Origin: Persicirhabdus sediminis
Lineage (GTDB): Bacteria > Verrucomicrobiota > Verrucomicrobiia > Verrucomicrobiales > Akkermansiaceae
DNA length: 58,865 bases
Direction: 5' to 3'
Assembly: GCF_016595495.1 (NCBI RefSeq)
Contig: NZ_JAENIM010000012.1
Coordinates: 1-58,865 of the forward strand
Shown here piece after piece: positions 51,723 through 58,865 of the stretch (the stretch's first letter is position 1; the number at the start of each line of letters is the position of its first letter). The translations under genes and the position numbers were made by a program. The notes below the pieces were generated by a model. That model was not told the DNA's origin. It saw only the letters and a program-made list of their open reading frames with translations, and searched no databases.

Positions 51723-54251
51723 TTATTTTTCGCCAATTCCTGGGTCGTAGACTTTCATGCCTTTCTGAATGGCACGTCGAGTTTGAAGTTCTCGATCTAC
51801 TAACTCATCGTAGCGATCAAGTCGTCGCTGGTCCTCAGCTGACGGCTTGTATCCAGGCATATCATTGCGTGGTGTTTGTTTGAGTTTTTCGGCGCCTTTT
51901 CTAATCAGAGCTAGGGCATGTTCTTTGTCATTTGCTTCCAGTTTTTTTAGAACTGGGCTGCGTTCTGGACGAGTGAAGTTGACGTAAGTTGGTGAATAAT
52001 AGCCGAATGGACGTTTTCTAATCCCTTCGATAGAGTGAAACTCTTCCAATGTTAGAGGGGATCTGCCGGCAGCTCCCTCAGGGTAGGCGCTGCTGTAGTC
52101 CGGGTAATACGGAGCGTTCAGATCAATCCATGTGAGCAGGGTGTGATATTCTTCTGCCGAGAGTTTTACCCCTTCATGTCCTTGATCAAGTATCTCTATC
52201 AGCTTGCTTTTGGCTGATCCCCATTCGTATGCGCCGTATACTTTATTAGCTCCGCCACCTACTGTGGAAATGTACTTTTTCTTGTGTAGCTCGAGATATG
52301 ATATCGAGAATGTTTCCGTTAGGTCGCCACAGAGTAGTAGCTTTTCACCACCTTCGGTATCGTAGTCGTGACATGATAGGCAATGTTTATCAAAGATAGG
52401 TTGCACCAGTGCTTGATAGGAGAAGTTGCCCTCAGTTTCAGCGGTCTCTTCTGTGATCTTATAGGGAGGTTTTGATAGGGCTGACAATTTACCTGCATGT
52501 GGAGGTGGGGCATTATCGCGATCATAGTGGCAGCCGATGCATGAGTTGACCTCACCGGGCTGGGCGACCATGCCACTGCGCATGGACTGGATCATTTTGC
52601 CTTCTTCATCTAGCAACTGAAGGTAAATAAATTTATCTGAGGGGACGGTAAATTGCACGGAGCCGTCTTCTTCAACAGGAATGGTTGCCATCACTCGCTT
52701 GTTATCGAAGTCGTGGAAATTCATCGCTGGAGACTGCGTTCCTTGACCTTGGTATTCAGGGTAGGTCCAGTTCATTTTTGGTGGGTTGTCAACAACGCGC
52801 AGCCATTTGATAGATCCTGGAGCCACTCCTTCCATCTGGCTACCCTCATAAACGTTCATGATTAGGAAGGTGCCTTCTGTCTTTGATAGATCAGTCTTAT
52901 CAGCTAGGAGAGCTGGTTTTTCATACTTCTGAATTGGCATTGGGTCGTAATAACCACCGCCTGGTTTGTCAGACTTGGCTAACATGACTTCATTGCCAAA
53001 CATATCGATGAGGAACATAGCTACTTCTGTGTTAGCTATGTCGCCAATGCTACGTGATACGAGGAAGTAGTTTTTTGAAAGCGGCAGTGGATCTTCGTAT
53101 TTCACTGGCAACCTTCTGAAGTTATCAAAACCACCAGAGCCTGAGTAATCTTGAGATTCATCAGCGATTAGAGCACGCGCTGCTTCTGGCCAGATCTTAA
53201 CAACTGTCTCAGACCCTTCGACCCCGCGGTTACGGTCGAGAATTGCTAGCGCGCCCCATGCCTTGTCGTGACATGAGCTGATGATGGCGATGAGTTTATT
53301 GCTGCCAGGAATAGGGCGGGCATTCAGTAGGGGATGCGGAGTGCTCTGCCACATGTAAAGCGCTGGATTAGTTCCGTCTGGGTTAGATGTCCAGAGTCCT
53401 TGAGCACCTCCGAAGTTACGGTCTACATATTCCCAGCGGTTATAGAGCAGTCTGCCATCTGGCATCTGAATGCCGTGACCTTCGAATTCTAAACTCTTGC
53501 CGATCTGAAGAATGTTAGCTCCATCACTGTCCATCTTGTAGATGTTAGCCATGATGTGGCGGTTACAGGTACAGAACTTCGGTTCTCGAGTTGAGCTGAA
53601 GGCAATTTTGCCATCTGATAGATAGAATGGATCGATGTCAGAGACACCAGCTAGAGAGGTCAACTGCTTCATGCTGGAGCCGTCAACATTCATCTCGTAG
53701 ATAGAATAATCGTCATCAATGTTCTCACGATAGGAAAATACTAGTTTCTCGCCTGAGAAGTGAACTTCTGGGTCGCGAATAGCGCCTGTTTCTGAGCGGA
53801 AGATGGTCTTCTCCTTGTTTGTATCCAGTGAGAGCACTTTAAGTTCGCTCCCTTGCATCTTGAGGAACTTTTTCTCGTTGATCTCACCCTTCTGGAAGAT
53901 ATTGCCCGTATTGTGGTGATCTTTTGGATACTGTGGGCGCTCAACAAAAAGGATGTCTTTATCTTTCAGTAATGGGTTTTCTGCCGCCAGTGCCTTAACC
54001 GCAAAATTGTTCAATGCTTCTTGGGTATCATCGATAGATTCCAGCTGCTTGAGAAAGGCTTTTCCGTGCGGGTATTCAGCGCCGTAGGCATCTATCAGGT
54101 TCAGGATAGACGCCTTAAGGCTAGCTTTTGTCATGGTTCTTTTTGGCGCTTCAATAACGATTGGGTCATTATTCTTAGCGGCATTAAGCTCTGATATGGG
54201 TACGGCTAGGATCATTGCCGACATGGCCCATAATGCATATTTTTTCTTCAT
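51723..54251 (-). CDS. HzsA-like exported protein with two c-type haem sites
   Basis: This encodes 842 residues with signal MKKKYALWAMSAMILAVPISELNAA. Residues about 110-480 read as a TolB/WD40-like propeller (FSYRENIDDDYSIYEMNVDG, KIAFSSTREPKF and related repeats). CIGCH at about 570 and CLSCH at about 627 are CxxCH haem-attachment sites. The block VNSCIGCHYDRDNAPPP is like the hydrazine synthase alpha subunit relatives common in Verrucomicrobia and Planctomycetes. In these organisms such proteins are usually not hydrazine synthases. The product should be periplasmic and redox-active; no partner subunit is adjacent. Confidence 0.82.
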   Translation of the reverse strand: MKKKYALWAMSAMILAVPISELNAAKNNDPIVIEAPKRTMTKASLKASILNLIDAYGAEYPHGKAFLKQLESIDDTQEALNNFAVKALAAENPLLKDKDILFVERPQYPKDHHNTGNIFQKGEINEKKFLKMQGSELKVLSLDTNKEKTIFRSETGAIRDPEVHFSGEKLVFSYRENIDDDYSIYEMNVDGSSMKQLTSLAGVSDIDPFYLSDGKIAFSSTREPKFCTCNRHIMANIYKMDSDGANILQIGKSLEFEGHGIQMPDGRLLYNRWEYVDRNFGGAQGLWTSNPDGTNPALYMWQSTPHPLLNARPIPGSNKLIAIISSCHDKAWGALAILDRNRGVEGSETVVKIWPEAARALIADESQDYSGSGGFDNFRRLPVKYEDPLPLSKNYFLVSRSIGDIANTEVAMFLIDMFGNEVMLAKSDKPGGGYYDPMPIQKYEKPALLADKTDLSKTEGTFLIMNVYEGSQMEGVAPGSIKWLRVVDNPPKMNWTYPEYQGQGTQSPAMNFHDFDNKRVMATIPVEEDGSVQFTVPSDKFIYLQLLDEEGKMIQSMRSGMVAQPGEVNSCIGCHYDRDNAPPPHAGKLSALSKPPYKITEETAETEGNFSYQALVQPIFDKHCLSCHDYDTEGGEKLLLCGDLTETFSISYLELHKKKYISTVGGGANKVYGAYEWGSAKSKLIEILDQGHEGVKLSAEEYHTLLTWIDLNAPYYPDYSSAYPEGAAGRSPLTLEEFHSIEGIRKRPFGYYSPTYVNFTRPERSPVLKKLEANDKEHALALIRKGAEKLKQTPRNDMPGYKPSAEDQRRLDRYDELVDRELQTRRAIQKGMKVYDPGIGEK

Positions 54252-55142
54252 CTGTTATTTTTTAAATCTTTATGCGGATCGATTTTTTCAGCGTTATCTA
54301 ACGCGTTAGCTAATTTCGATCATGTTATTCTTAGCTTGCTCTTGTTGAATCGCGAGATGGACTGCATCATCTGGGAGCTGTGTGCATATTCATCGCGATG
54401 GCTGGAGTGGGCTGTTAGCCTGTTTGCTAGGTATTCTTGTCTGCGCTCAGCTGAAAAGACAGGGGGGAGTGGGGCGCACTAAAATGATTATGTTAGAATC
54501 ACTTTGTCAGCAAATTTTCAAATTTTGCCGAATTCAATGAGACGCAAATACTAGTTGAGGTCGGGTCTATGGCTGCTGGGTTGTCGGTTAATAATCATTA
54601 ATTCATTTTGCTCGGCGAGCGGCTAGGGTGGTGAGGCATATTTGGGAGAGCTTCGATTCATTCTGTGCTTGCTAGAAATACTTTCGAGCAATCACAGCAT
54701 ACTATTTACGTGTGAAGGTTCATCATCTTTCGCTCTCCGCTGTATTGGGTCAGTATTGAAACGTTATTATTAAATGATTTAACAAGAGCCTTCCTAGTGA
54801 TTTTTGTGTTAGGTTCTTGCTGAATCGATATACCGATTTTGGGGTCAGCGACTGCTCGAAGCAGGGGAAAAGAGATGTTTCCGACATGACATCTATCTAA
54901 GTGCAGAAATGATGAGCCGGTTGCAAGCAAGTTGCCATCATCTGATAGGCAAGTGTGTTGGCTCAATGCTGCTTTCAAGCAATGCTTTTAAGAAGTGCCG
55001 TTTTCAATTTCACTTCTTATAGCGCTTGGAATACGTACGCATTCATGTGATCCATGATCACTTTATGGGAGCACAGCGCTGAACCCTAATAAAGTAAGTA
55101 GCTGAATTCAATTAATCTGAGAGGCTGTAGACAATTTTTAGC
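54252..55142. other. Long region without a confirmed gene
   Basis: A 90-codon minus-strand frame at 54706-54978 has the only protein-like composition (DRCHVGNISFPLLRAVADPK) but no start signal or family, and I regard it as a possible gene fragment. The rest shows nothing clear. Confidence 0.4.
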
Positions 55143-55770
55143 CTATCTATAGAGCTGCTTCACAATGGCTCGGGCATAGGAAATAATGGAAAGCGAGTTG
55201 CTCCGTGTTGTCGAGAAGTAGACAACGACTGTATCGGTTTCAGGGGAAACGTAGAGCGCCTAGCCGCCGAGCCCAGCTTTTATAGAGGTCGCCGTCGGCA
55301 AAGATGGCATCCCACTGATAGGAGGTTCCTTTTGGTGGGTCGTCTTCACCAAACGACCTGATCATGCGCGGCCCTTGAAAGCCTTTGCCGTAGATACCCG
55401 CATTGACCGCGGCGTAGACGGCGTCGAGATAGTCTTCTGGCACGACACGTTCCTCGGCGACTACATTCCAGCTGGGGGTAAACAAGAGCCCAAATCGCGC
55501 ACAATCATGCAGCGAGGATGCAAATGCGCCACCGTGGAGCCCTTCACCCGCAGATGAGAGACCTAGCAGACCATCGCCTTCCATGCCGGCTTTCGACCAA
55601 ATTCTATCGCTGACCGCACGGTTCCACGCCCATTGTAAATTAGCGCTTGCAGCTGACTGCCGCTGAACCCGCCACGACTGAGCCGATAGACGTCGTTAGA
55701 GTCTTCAATAATTGCAATTCCGTCACTTGCAGCCGCGATGTGTCGGTATCGGGCGCTTGTTGTGCGCATT
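55143..55770 (-). pseudogene. Decayed serine hydrolase (beta-lactamase class C family)
   Basis: Translation of the minus strand across several frames gives the C-terminal half of a beta-lactamase-like protein: QWAWNRAVSDRIWSKAGMEG, then GLHGGAFASSLHDCARFGLL, PSWNVVAEERVVPEDYLDAV, YQWDAIFADGDLYKS, and after a frameshift GLGG*ALYVSPETDTVVVYF with a premature TAG, ending QLYR and a stop at 55143. The SxxK and YxN active-site part is missing upstream, where an ankyrin gene starts. At least one frameshift and one nonsense change make it non-functional. Confidence 0.8.
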
Positions 55771-56370
55771 CATGTTAGAGGTCTGCCATGACGTGCCATA
55801 TTCAGGTATCTCCTCATTGGAACTCTTGGTTAGCTCTCGTAGAAGCAAGTAAATCTCTTCATGACTAGCTGCCTTCGCTGCATCCACTGGTTTCCACCCG
55901 TTCACCCCCTTCAAATGTGGGTTCGCTCCTGCTTCCAATAGAATAGTAACGATCTCGAGATGTCCCTTGAATGCTGCATTGATGAGAGCTGTATTTCCTT
56001 CACCCTCCATATTATCTACCATAGCTCCTTCTTCGATTAAGATATTGACGATATTAGTATGACCGTTCCAGGCAGCCTGATTGATTGGCCAACTTGGCTC
56101 GACACCCCAACCTGTGTCTTCAACGTATCCCGCCTCGTAAAACTCTTTATAGTCGTTGATCCCGTCAACATCAGCTCCAAGACGGAGCAGAATTCTTACT
56201 CCAGTCTCGTCACCTGTGCGACAAGCTTCACGAAAAAGCCAAAACCTATCTCCAGCTGTCATTTGAGTGACTGTTTCAGGCGCTGTAGTAGCAGCTTTTT
56301 CACACTGAGATTGTAGGGCTATCATCACTACAATCAGAACTAGAAGTATAATCGCAGAGGTATGTTTCAT
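55723..56370 (-). CDS. Ankyrin-repeat protein, exported
   Basis: This encodes about 215 residues from the ATG at 56370 (MKHTSAIILLVLIVVMIALQSQC), a signal anchor or lipoprotein-like start with Cys23. Ankyrin repeats follow: EACRTGDETGVRILLRLGAD, NQAAWNGHTNIVNILIEEGA, ALINAAFKGHLEIVTILLEA and the incomplete KPVDAAKAASHEEIYLLLRE. It is a protein-binding scaffold in the periplasm or at the membrane. An integron-like GCATAAC (GTTATGC on the coding strand) lies immediately upstream. The last 25 residues run into the pseudogene and may be non-native. Confidence 0.8.
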   Translation of the reverse strand: MKHTSAIILLVLIVVMIALQSQCEKAATTAPETVTQMTAGDRFWLFREACRTGDETGVRILLRLGADVDGINDYKEFYEAGYVEDTGWGVEPSWPINQAAWNGHTNIVNILIEEGAMVDNMEGEGNTALINAAFKGHLEIVTILLEAGANPHLKGVNGWKPVDAAKAASHEEIYLLLRELTKSSNEEIPEYGTSWQTSNMNAHNKRPIPTHRGCK

Positions 56371-56375
56371 TTTTT

Positions 56376-56382
56376 GCATAAC
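56376..56382 (-). repeat. Integron-like core sequence before the ankyrin gene
   Basis: On the coding strand GTTATGC stands at the start codon. It has the invariant GTT of attC core sites but departs from GTTRRRY at one position. The upstream side (AGTTCACCGGCGG on the + strand) is GC-rich and partly palindromic. Confidence 0.35.
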
Positions 56383-56472
56383 ATAAAGTTCACCGGCGGC
56401 GATGGCAGCTTCTATAAACGATTAAAGCTATAAATAGTGTGAGACAGTCTGAAAAACCTAGCTGCTCAGCTG

Positions 56473-56988
56473 CTAGCGGTCGGGGGCATCGCCTTGTTCG
56501 CTTTTGATTTTCAGTTTGGCGTTAGACTTCAGTTCCAGGGCGAACAACTCAGCAAAAACATCGTTCACACGCCCAAATCCCCAGTGGCCATCGCCATTGA
56601 TTTCGACCATGTCGGCTTCATGTGTCTCCGATCCGTCGGGGGAGTAAAAGAATGTCCGAAGCTCGCCCGGAACTGTGGAAACAAAGCGCCCGTTGAACCG
56701 CTGTGCATCCTCAATGAAATGTACATACTGAACCTTCTGTCCGATCTGCCATTCCCCACAGTGGACATGCGTGACAACAGCTCTCTGAATCAGCTGGCCT
56801 TTGGGTAATGTAGCAGAAGGCGGAACCCACTCTTGCTCGTAAACGCAAATGTCGACGATGATAGAATTGTGCCTAATGTAATTCTGTAAGGTCTCCAACA
56901 TGCCATTCTTCTTGGCGGACTCGATAGAAATTTCACCTGCCGAGGCCACTTGAAGAAGCAAGAGTATTGTTATGAGTTGGCGGATCAT
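56473..56988 (-). CDS. Small secreted protein of unknown function
   Basis: This encodes 171 residues from the ATG at 56988, which opens a signal peptide (MIRQLITILLLLQVASAGE); a longer frame to 57075 lacks signal character. The body has a strand-rich pattern (RAVVTHVHCGEWQIGQKVQY, FVSTVPGELRTFFY, EINGDGHWGFGRVND). No family is recognised. The start follows an AACGTTAAC sequence by about 7 bp. Confidence 0.6.
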   Translation of the reverse strand: MIRQLITILLLLQVASAGEISIESAKKNGMLETLQNYIRHNSIIVDICVYEQEWVPPSATLPKGQLIQRAVVTHVHCGEWQIGQKVQYVHFIEDAQRFNGRFVSTVPGELRTFFYSPDGSETHEADMVEINGDGHWGFGRVNDVFAELFALELKSNAKLKIKSEQGDAPDR

Positions 56989-56994
56989 TTTTGA

Positions 56995-57001
56995 AGTTAA
57001 C
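56995..57001 (-). repeat. Integron-like core sequence
   Basis: The coding strand reads AACGTTAACTTCAAAAATG: GTTAACT shares GTT with attC core sites and stands 7 bp before the start codon. Confidence 0.3.
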
Positions 57002-57160
57002 GTTAAGTACTGGCGACCAACCCCGCTGGATACGAAACCGCGCCGCATATCAATTTCTGCCACAACCAAGTCCAAGAGTCACCGTAAATCTATCAGCTGG
57101 AGAGATAGGGGCGCCTGCTTCGGCTTGTTCACCTAGACATTTTTTGTTGGAGCTGACCGA

Positions 57161-57457
57161 CTAGCCGGGAGCCAAAATCCAAGACCTGCACAGAAAAACA
57201 ACCAAGCTTCCAATTAAAGCTACTACGGAAGGCAACATAGGGCTCTCACCTCTGCTAAAGCCAATAAGGGCAAGTAAGCCAGTGAAAATCGGCCCGACAA
57301 TGAGCAATAAGTGGCCAACTATCGTCCCTCCGAAATTGGAAGGACCAGATCCGAAGCTACTCTGAAAAGTAGAATATCCTATCAAGACAATGGTGACGAG
57401 AATAGCCAGAGCAGAACCACCGCACGTGGCAGGTTTAACATTTTCTGGATCAGCCAT
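57161..57457 (-). CDS. Small membrane protein
   Basis: This encodes 98 residues with three hydrophobic helices (about 15-30, 45-65 and 73-92) after a short polar N-terminus (MADPENVKPATCGGS). It has no known motif. A GTT core-like sequence is 6 bp upstream. Together with its neighbours it looks like one of several unrelated single genes inserted in the same orientation. Confidence 0.6.
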   Translation of the reverse strand: MADPENVKPATCGGSALAILVTIVLIGYSTFQSSFGSGPSNFGGTIVGHLLLIVGPIFTGLLALIGFSRGESPMLPSVVALIGSLVVFLCRSWILAPG

Positions 57458-57462
57458 TTAAA

Positions 57463-57530
57463 GGAGAACGTCGAAAGCCGCCCAGCCGCTACCAGCGAGC
57501 GAGCTTTGATTTCAGGTTATAGTTAGTAAG
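57463..57530 (-). repeat. attC-like imperfect palindrome
   Basis: On the coding strand AACCTGAAATC and CGACGTT flank a hairpin AAAGC.CGC.CGCT ggt AGCG...GCG.GCTTT. The GTT end lies just before the start codon of the next gene and the AAC end just after the stop of the previous one. This is the layout of an integron attC site, but the outer cores match the consensus poorly. Confidence 0.4.
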
Positions 57531-57537
57531 AATCATT

Positions 57538-57999
57538 TCAACGTTGACTCGGCGCGGGTAGAGCATTGGTGTAGGCTGTCTTGTTAGCCCAGTTTGTTCG
57601 CCAAATCGATCTATTACGAATAAGGTGAAAAAGAAAACCTAAAACCAGCAGACTTTGAATCCCTCCATCCTCAAGAGGTAAACTACTTAAAAAATGCCCG
57701 TAACTAATCACTCCTAGAGCGGATAGAGAATACGCAATGCCAAAATCGTAAGCGAATTTACATCTAGTTAGGATGAAAATCCCCGTGAGTCCACCTAGAA
57801 GAATCGTACCTGTTAGCATAACAGTAAAATGCACTTCGCCAGCTCCCTCTTCAATTGAAAAACCGTAGGCAGATAAGCCAAATATGTCTCCTCGATAAAT
57901 CATTTGCCCTATAACCAGTATTGGAATGATAGTGAGAAATGCAAAACACCATGAGAAGAATCTTATCCATTTCGGTGGTGATTTATCTGATTGTTTCAT
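57538..57999 (-). CDS. Small membrane protein
   Basis: This encodes 153 residues with four hydrophobic helices, a short basic N-terminus (MKQSDKSPPKWIRFFSW) and a polar C-terminus. No family was recognised. The start codon follows a perfect attC-type core, GTTAGGC, by five bases, and the stop lies at CAACGTTGA. Confidence 0.6.
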   Translation of the reverse strand: MKQSDKSPPKWIRFFSWCFAFLTIIPILVIGQMIYRGDIFGLSAYGFSIEEGAGEVHFTVMLTGTILLGGLTGIFILTRCKFAYDFGIAYSLSALGVISYGHFLSSLPLEDGGIQSLLVLGFLFHLIRNRSIWRTNWANKTAYTNALPAPSQR

Positions 58000-58226
58000 T
58001 TTTAGCCTAACGTTACACCTGACCTTCGGTGTTCATAAACTCAACTTTATCGACTCGCGTTTTCACCGTAAGGTCCAGGTGCTGGTTGTGCATTTTTTGC
58101 CTCAGAATGGCTTTGTGCAAATCTGAAACTGTAATTGGTTTCACTTTATACCCACCAATCCCAAATAGTTTCCTTATACATTTGGGAATCAAAACCGAAC
58201 CTTCGCTGTGAAATAAAAACTCATTA
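58000..58226. other. Short region between the cassette-like genes and the IS element
   Basis: This holds the GCCTAAC core (58005-58011, a perfect RYYYAAC) with a small inverted repeat ACACC...GGTGT beside it, and a hairpin CCCAAAT ... ATTTGGG near 58160-58190. No gene is visible. Confidence 0.4.
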
Positions 58227-58288
58227 TGAACTTCCCCAAAATACTAGCCAGCAGGTCTCCTAATTGATACCAAGAAATCATAGAGACC

Positions 58289-58624
58289 ATGACACAACCA
58301 CGTAGAAGACATAGCGAAGAATTTAAGCAGGAAGTCATCGATTACTTTCTGAGTAGTGCTAAAAGCGTAACCCAAATCTGTAGAGACTTCCAAATCTCGC
58401 CCAGCCAATTTTATGCCTGGAAAAAGAAGCTCCTTGGGGACGCAGAGAGTGACCGAGCCTCAGGCGAGGGCATGAACGAAGTCCCCAAGGAGGCTTCGGT
58501 CGCAGAGTTAGCTGAGGAAGTTAGGAGGCTGCGCCAAGAGCTAGCCAAGTCACAGCGCCGTGAAGAAATCCTAAAAAAGGCTGCGCTCATATTGGGAAAC
58601 GATCCTCACAACAATATGAGCTAG
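58289..58624 (+). CDS. IS3-family transposase OrfA
   Basis: This encodes 111 residues. The N-terminal helix-turn-helix (RRHSEEFKQEVIDYFLSSAK, VTQICRDFQISPSQFYAWKK) binds the element's ends. The C-terminal part (VAELAEEVRRLRQELAKSQR) is a leucine-zipper-like coiled coil. The frame overlaps the start of orfB. A heptamer A AAA AAG at 58573-58579, in the correct phase, should cause -1 slippage and yield the OrfAB fusion transposase. Confidence 0.93.
   Translation: MTQPRRRHSEEFKQEVIDYFLSSAKSVTQICRDFQISPSQFYAWKKKLLGDAESDRASGEGMNEVPKEASVAELAEEVRRLRQELAKSQRREEILKKAALILGNDPHNNMS
58573..58579 (+). promoter_or_regulatory. Programmed -1 frameshift site
   Basis: A AAA AAG lies in the phase of orfA codons CTA AAA AAG. 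Reading continues in the -1 frame as an open orfB frame to the window end. This is the classical IS3-family slippery heptamer. Confidence 0.88.
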
Positions 58625-58865
58625 TTCAGAAAATGAAGGATCAGGGTAACTATTCGGAGCTAGAGCTGTGCGCAGCTTTCGGCGTTTCAAGAGCTGGTTA
58701 TAGGTACTATGTTAGCCAGCCGTCAACTCAGAGAAAATGCACTCAGTTAGAATTGCTTGCAGAAATTAAAGCCATACATAAAGACCACAACCTTAAGGTT
58801 TATGGCTCGCCTCGAATGACTAAAGAGCTACAGGCCAGAGGCTGGAAGTGCTCTGAAAATACCGT
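58573..58865 (+). CDS. IS3-family transposase OrfB, 5' part
   Basis: The -1 frame is open from the slippery site to the window end. It reads QKMKDQGNYSELELCAAFGV, SRAGYRYY and, at the end, HNLKVYGSPRMTKELQARG. This corresponds to the HTH_21 region that precedes the DDE integrase core of IS3-family OrfB; the catalytic residues are beyond the window. An internal ATG at 58633 could also be used. The protein is incomplete only because the sequence ends. Confidence 0.88.

Larger units (their letters stand above)
58227..58865 (+). mobile_element. IS3-family insertion sequence, truncated by the window end
   Basis: The likely left end begins TGAACTTCCCCAAAATACTA at 58227, about 60 bp before orfA. 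The orfA/orfB overlap with a slippery A AAA AAG confirms the family. The right end and the target duplication are outside the window. Confidence 0.75.

Noticed and set aside
54706-54978. 90-codon minus-strand frame
   Set aside because: Some protein-like composition, but no start signal, family or context; kept only as a possible remnant.
1-58865. tRNA, rRNA or other known RNA genes
   Set aside because: No cloverleaf with a CCA end, no rRNA-like conserved block and no recognisable riboswitch was found on either strand by eye.

Overview
The window looks like chromosomal DNA of a Verrucomicrobiota bacterium, probably close to Verrucomicrobiales/Rubritaleaceae. I infer this from a PEP-CTERM exported protein, paired formylglycine sulfatases, a DUF4091/GH123-type enzyme, a hydrazine-synthase-alpha-like cytochrome protein, ebo genes, a four-helix-bundle (S23/IVP) protein and the general protein style. 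No rRNA, tRNA or CRISPR array was recognised.

Layout. (1) 1-5.9 kb is AT-rich accessory DNA: six small + strand genes (two lipoproteins, a secreted protein, two membrane proteins and an immunity-like protein) separated by two families of long, diverged non-coding repeats. (2) 6.0-6.74 kb is a four-unit, ~210-bp tandem array of palindromes ending in the nuo terminator. (3) 6.77-19.8 kb is a minus-strand respiratory complex I operon, nuoDEFGHIJKLMN, without nuoABC and with an S23/IVP gene inserted between nuoK and nuoL. (4) 20.3-21.7 kb is a REP-associated tyrosine transposase (RAYT) with a duplicated 105-bp leader and nearby copies of a 19-bp palindrome seen again at 45-46.7 kb. (5) 21.7-32.6 kb holds a GH123-like enzyme, a PEP-CTERM protein, an MBL hydrolase, a YrbL-like protein, gnd, pgsA, a 14-unit minisatellite and two sulfatases. 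(6) 33-41.6 kb is a recCBD operon. (7) 41.7-45 kb is an eboE/eboB neighbourhood with a toxin-antitoxin-like pair between the two genes. (8) 45-46.7 kb is repeat-rich. (9) 46.7-54.3 kb holds a divergent AraC/SDR pair, SGNH and alpha/beta hydrolases and a large dihaem HzsA-like protein. (10) 55-58.2 kb is a decayed serine-hydrolase gene plus four small minus-strand genes whose starts follow integron-like GTT core sequences. (11) 58.2 kb to the end is the start of an IS3-family element with a classical -1 slippery heptamer.

Across the whole window the hexamer AGCTGG (usually AGCTGGAA, often inside CTAGCTGG) is strikingly frequent, in genes and between them. It also forms the core of the minisatellite at 29 kb. 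Because the same window carries recBCD, and E. coli Chi contains GCTGG, this motif is the best candidate for an undescribed genome-wide signal (Chi-like or uptake-like). The repeat-separated gene modules at 1-5.9 kb and the RAYT/palindrome pair are the next most interesting structures.
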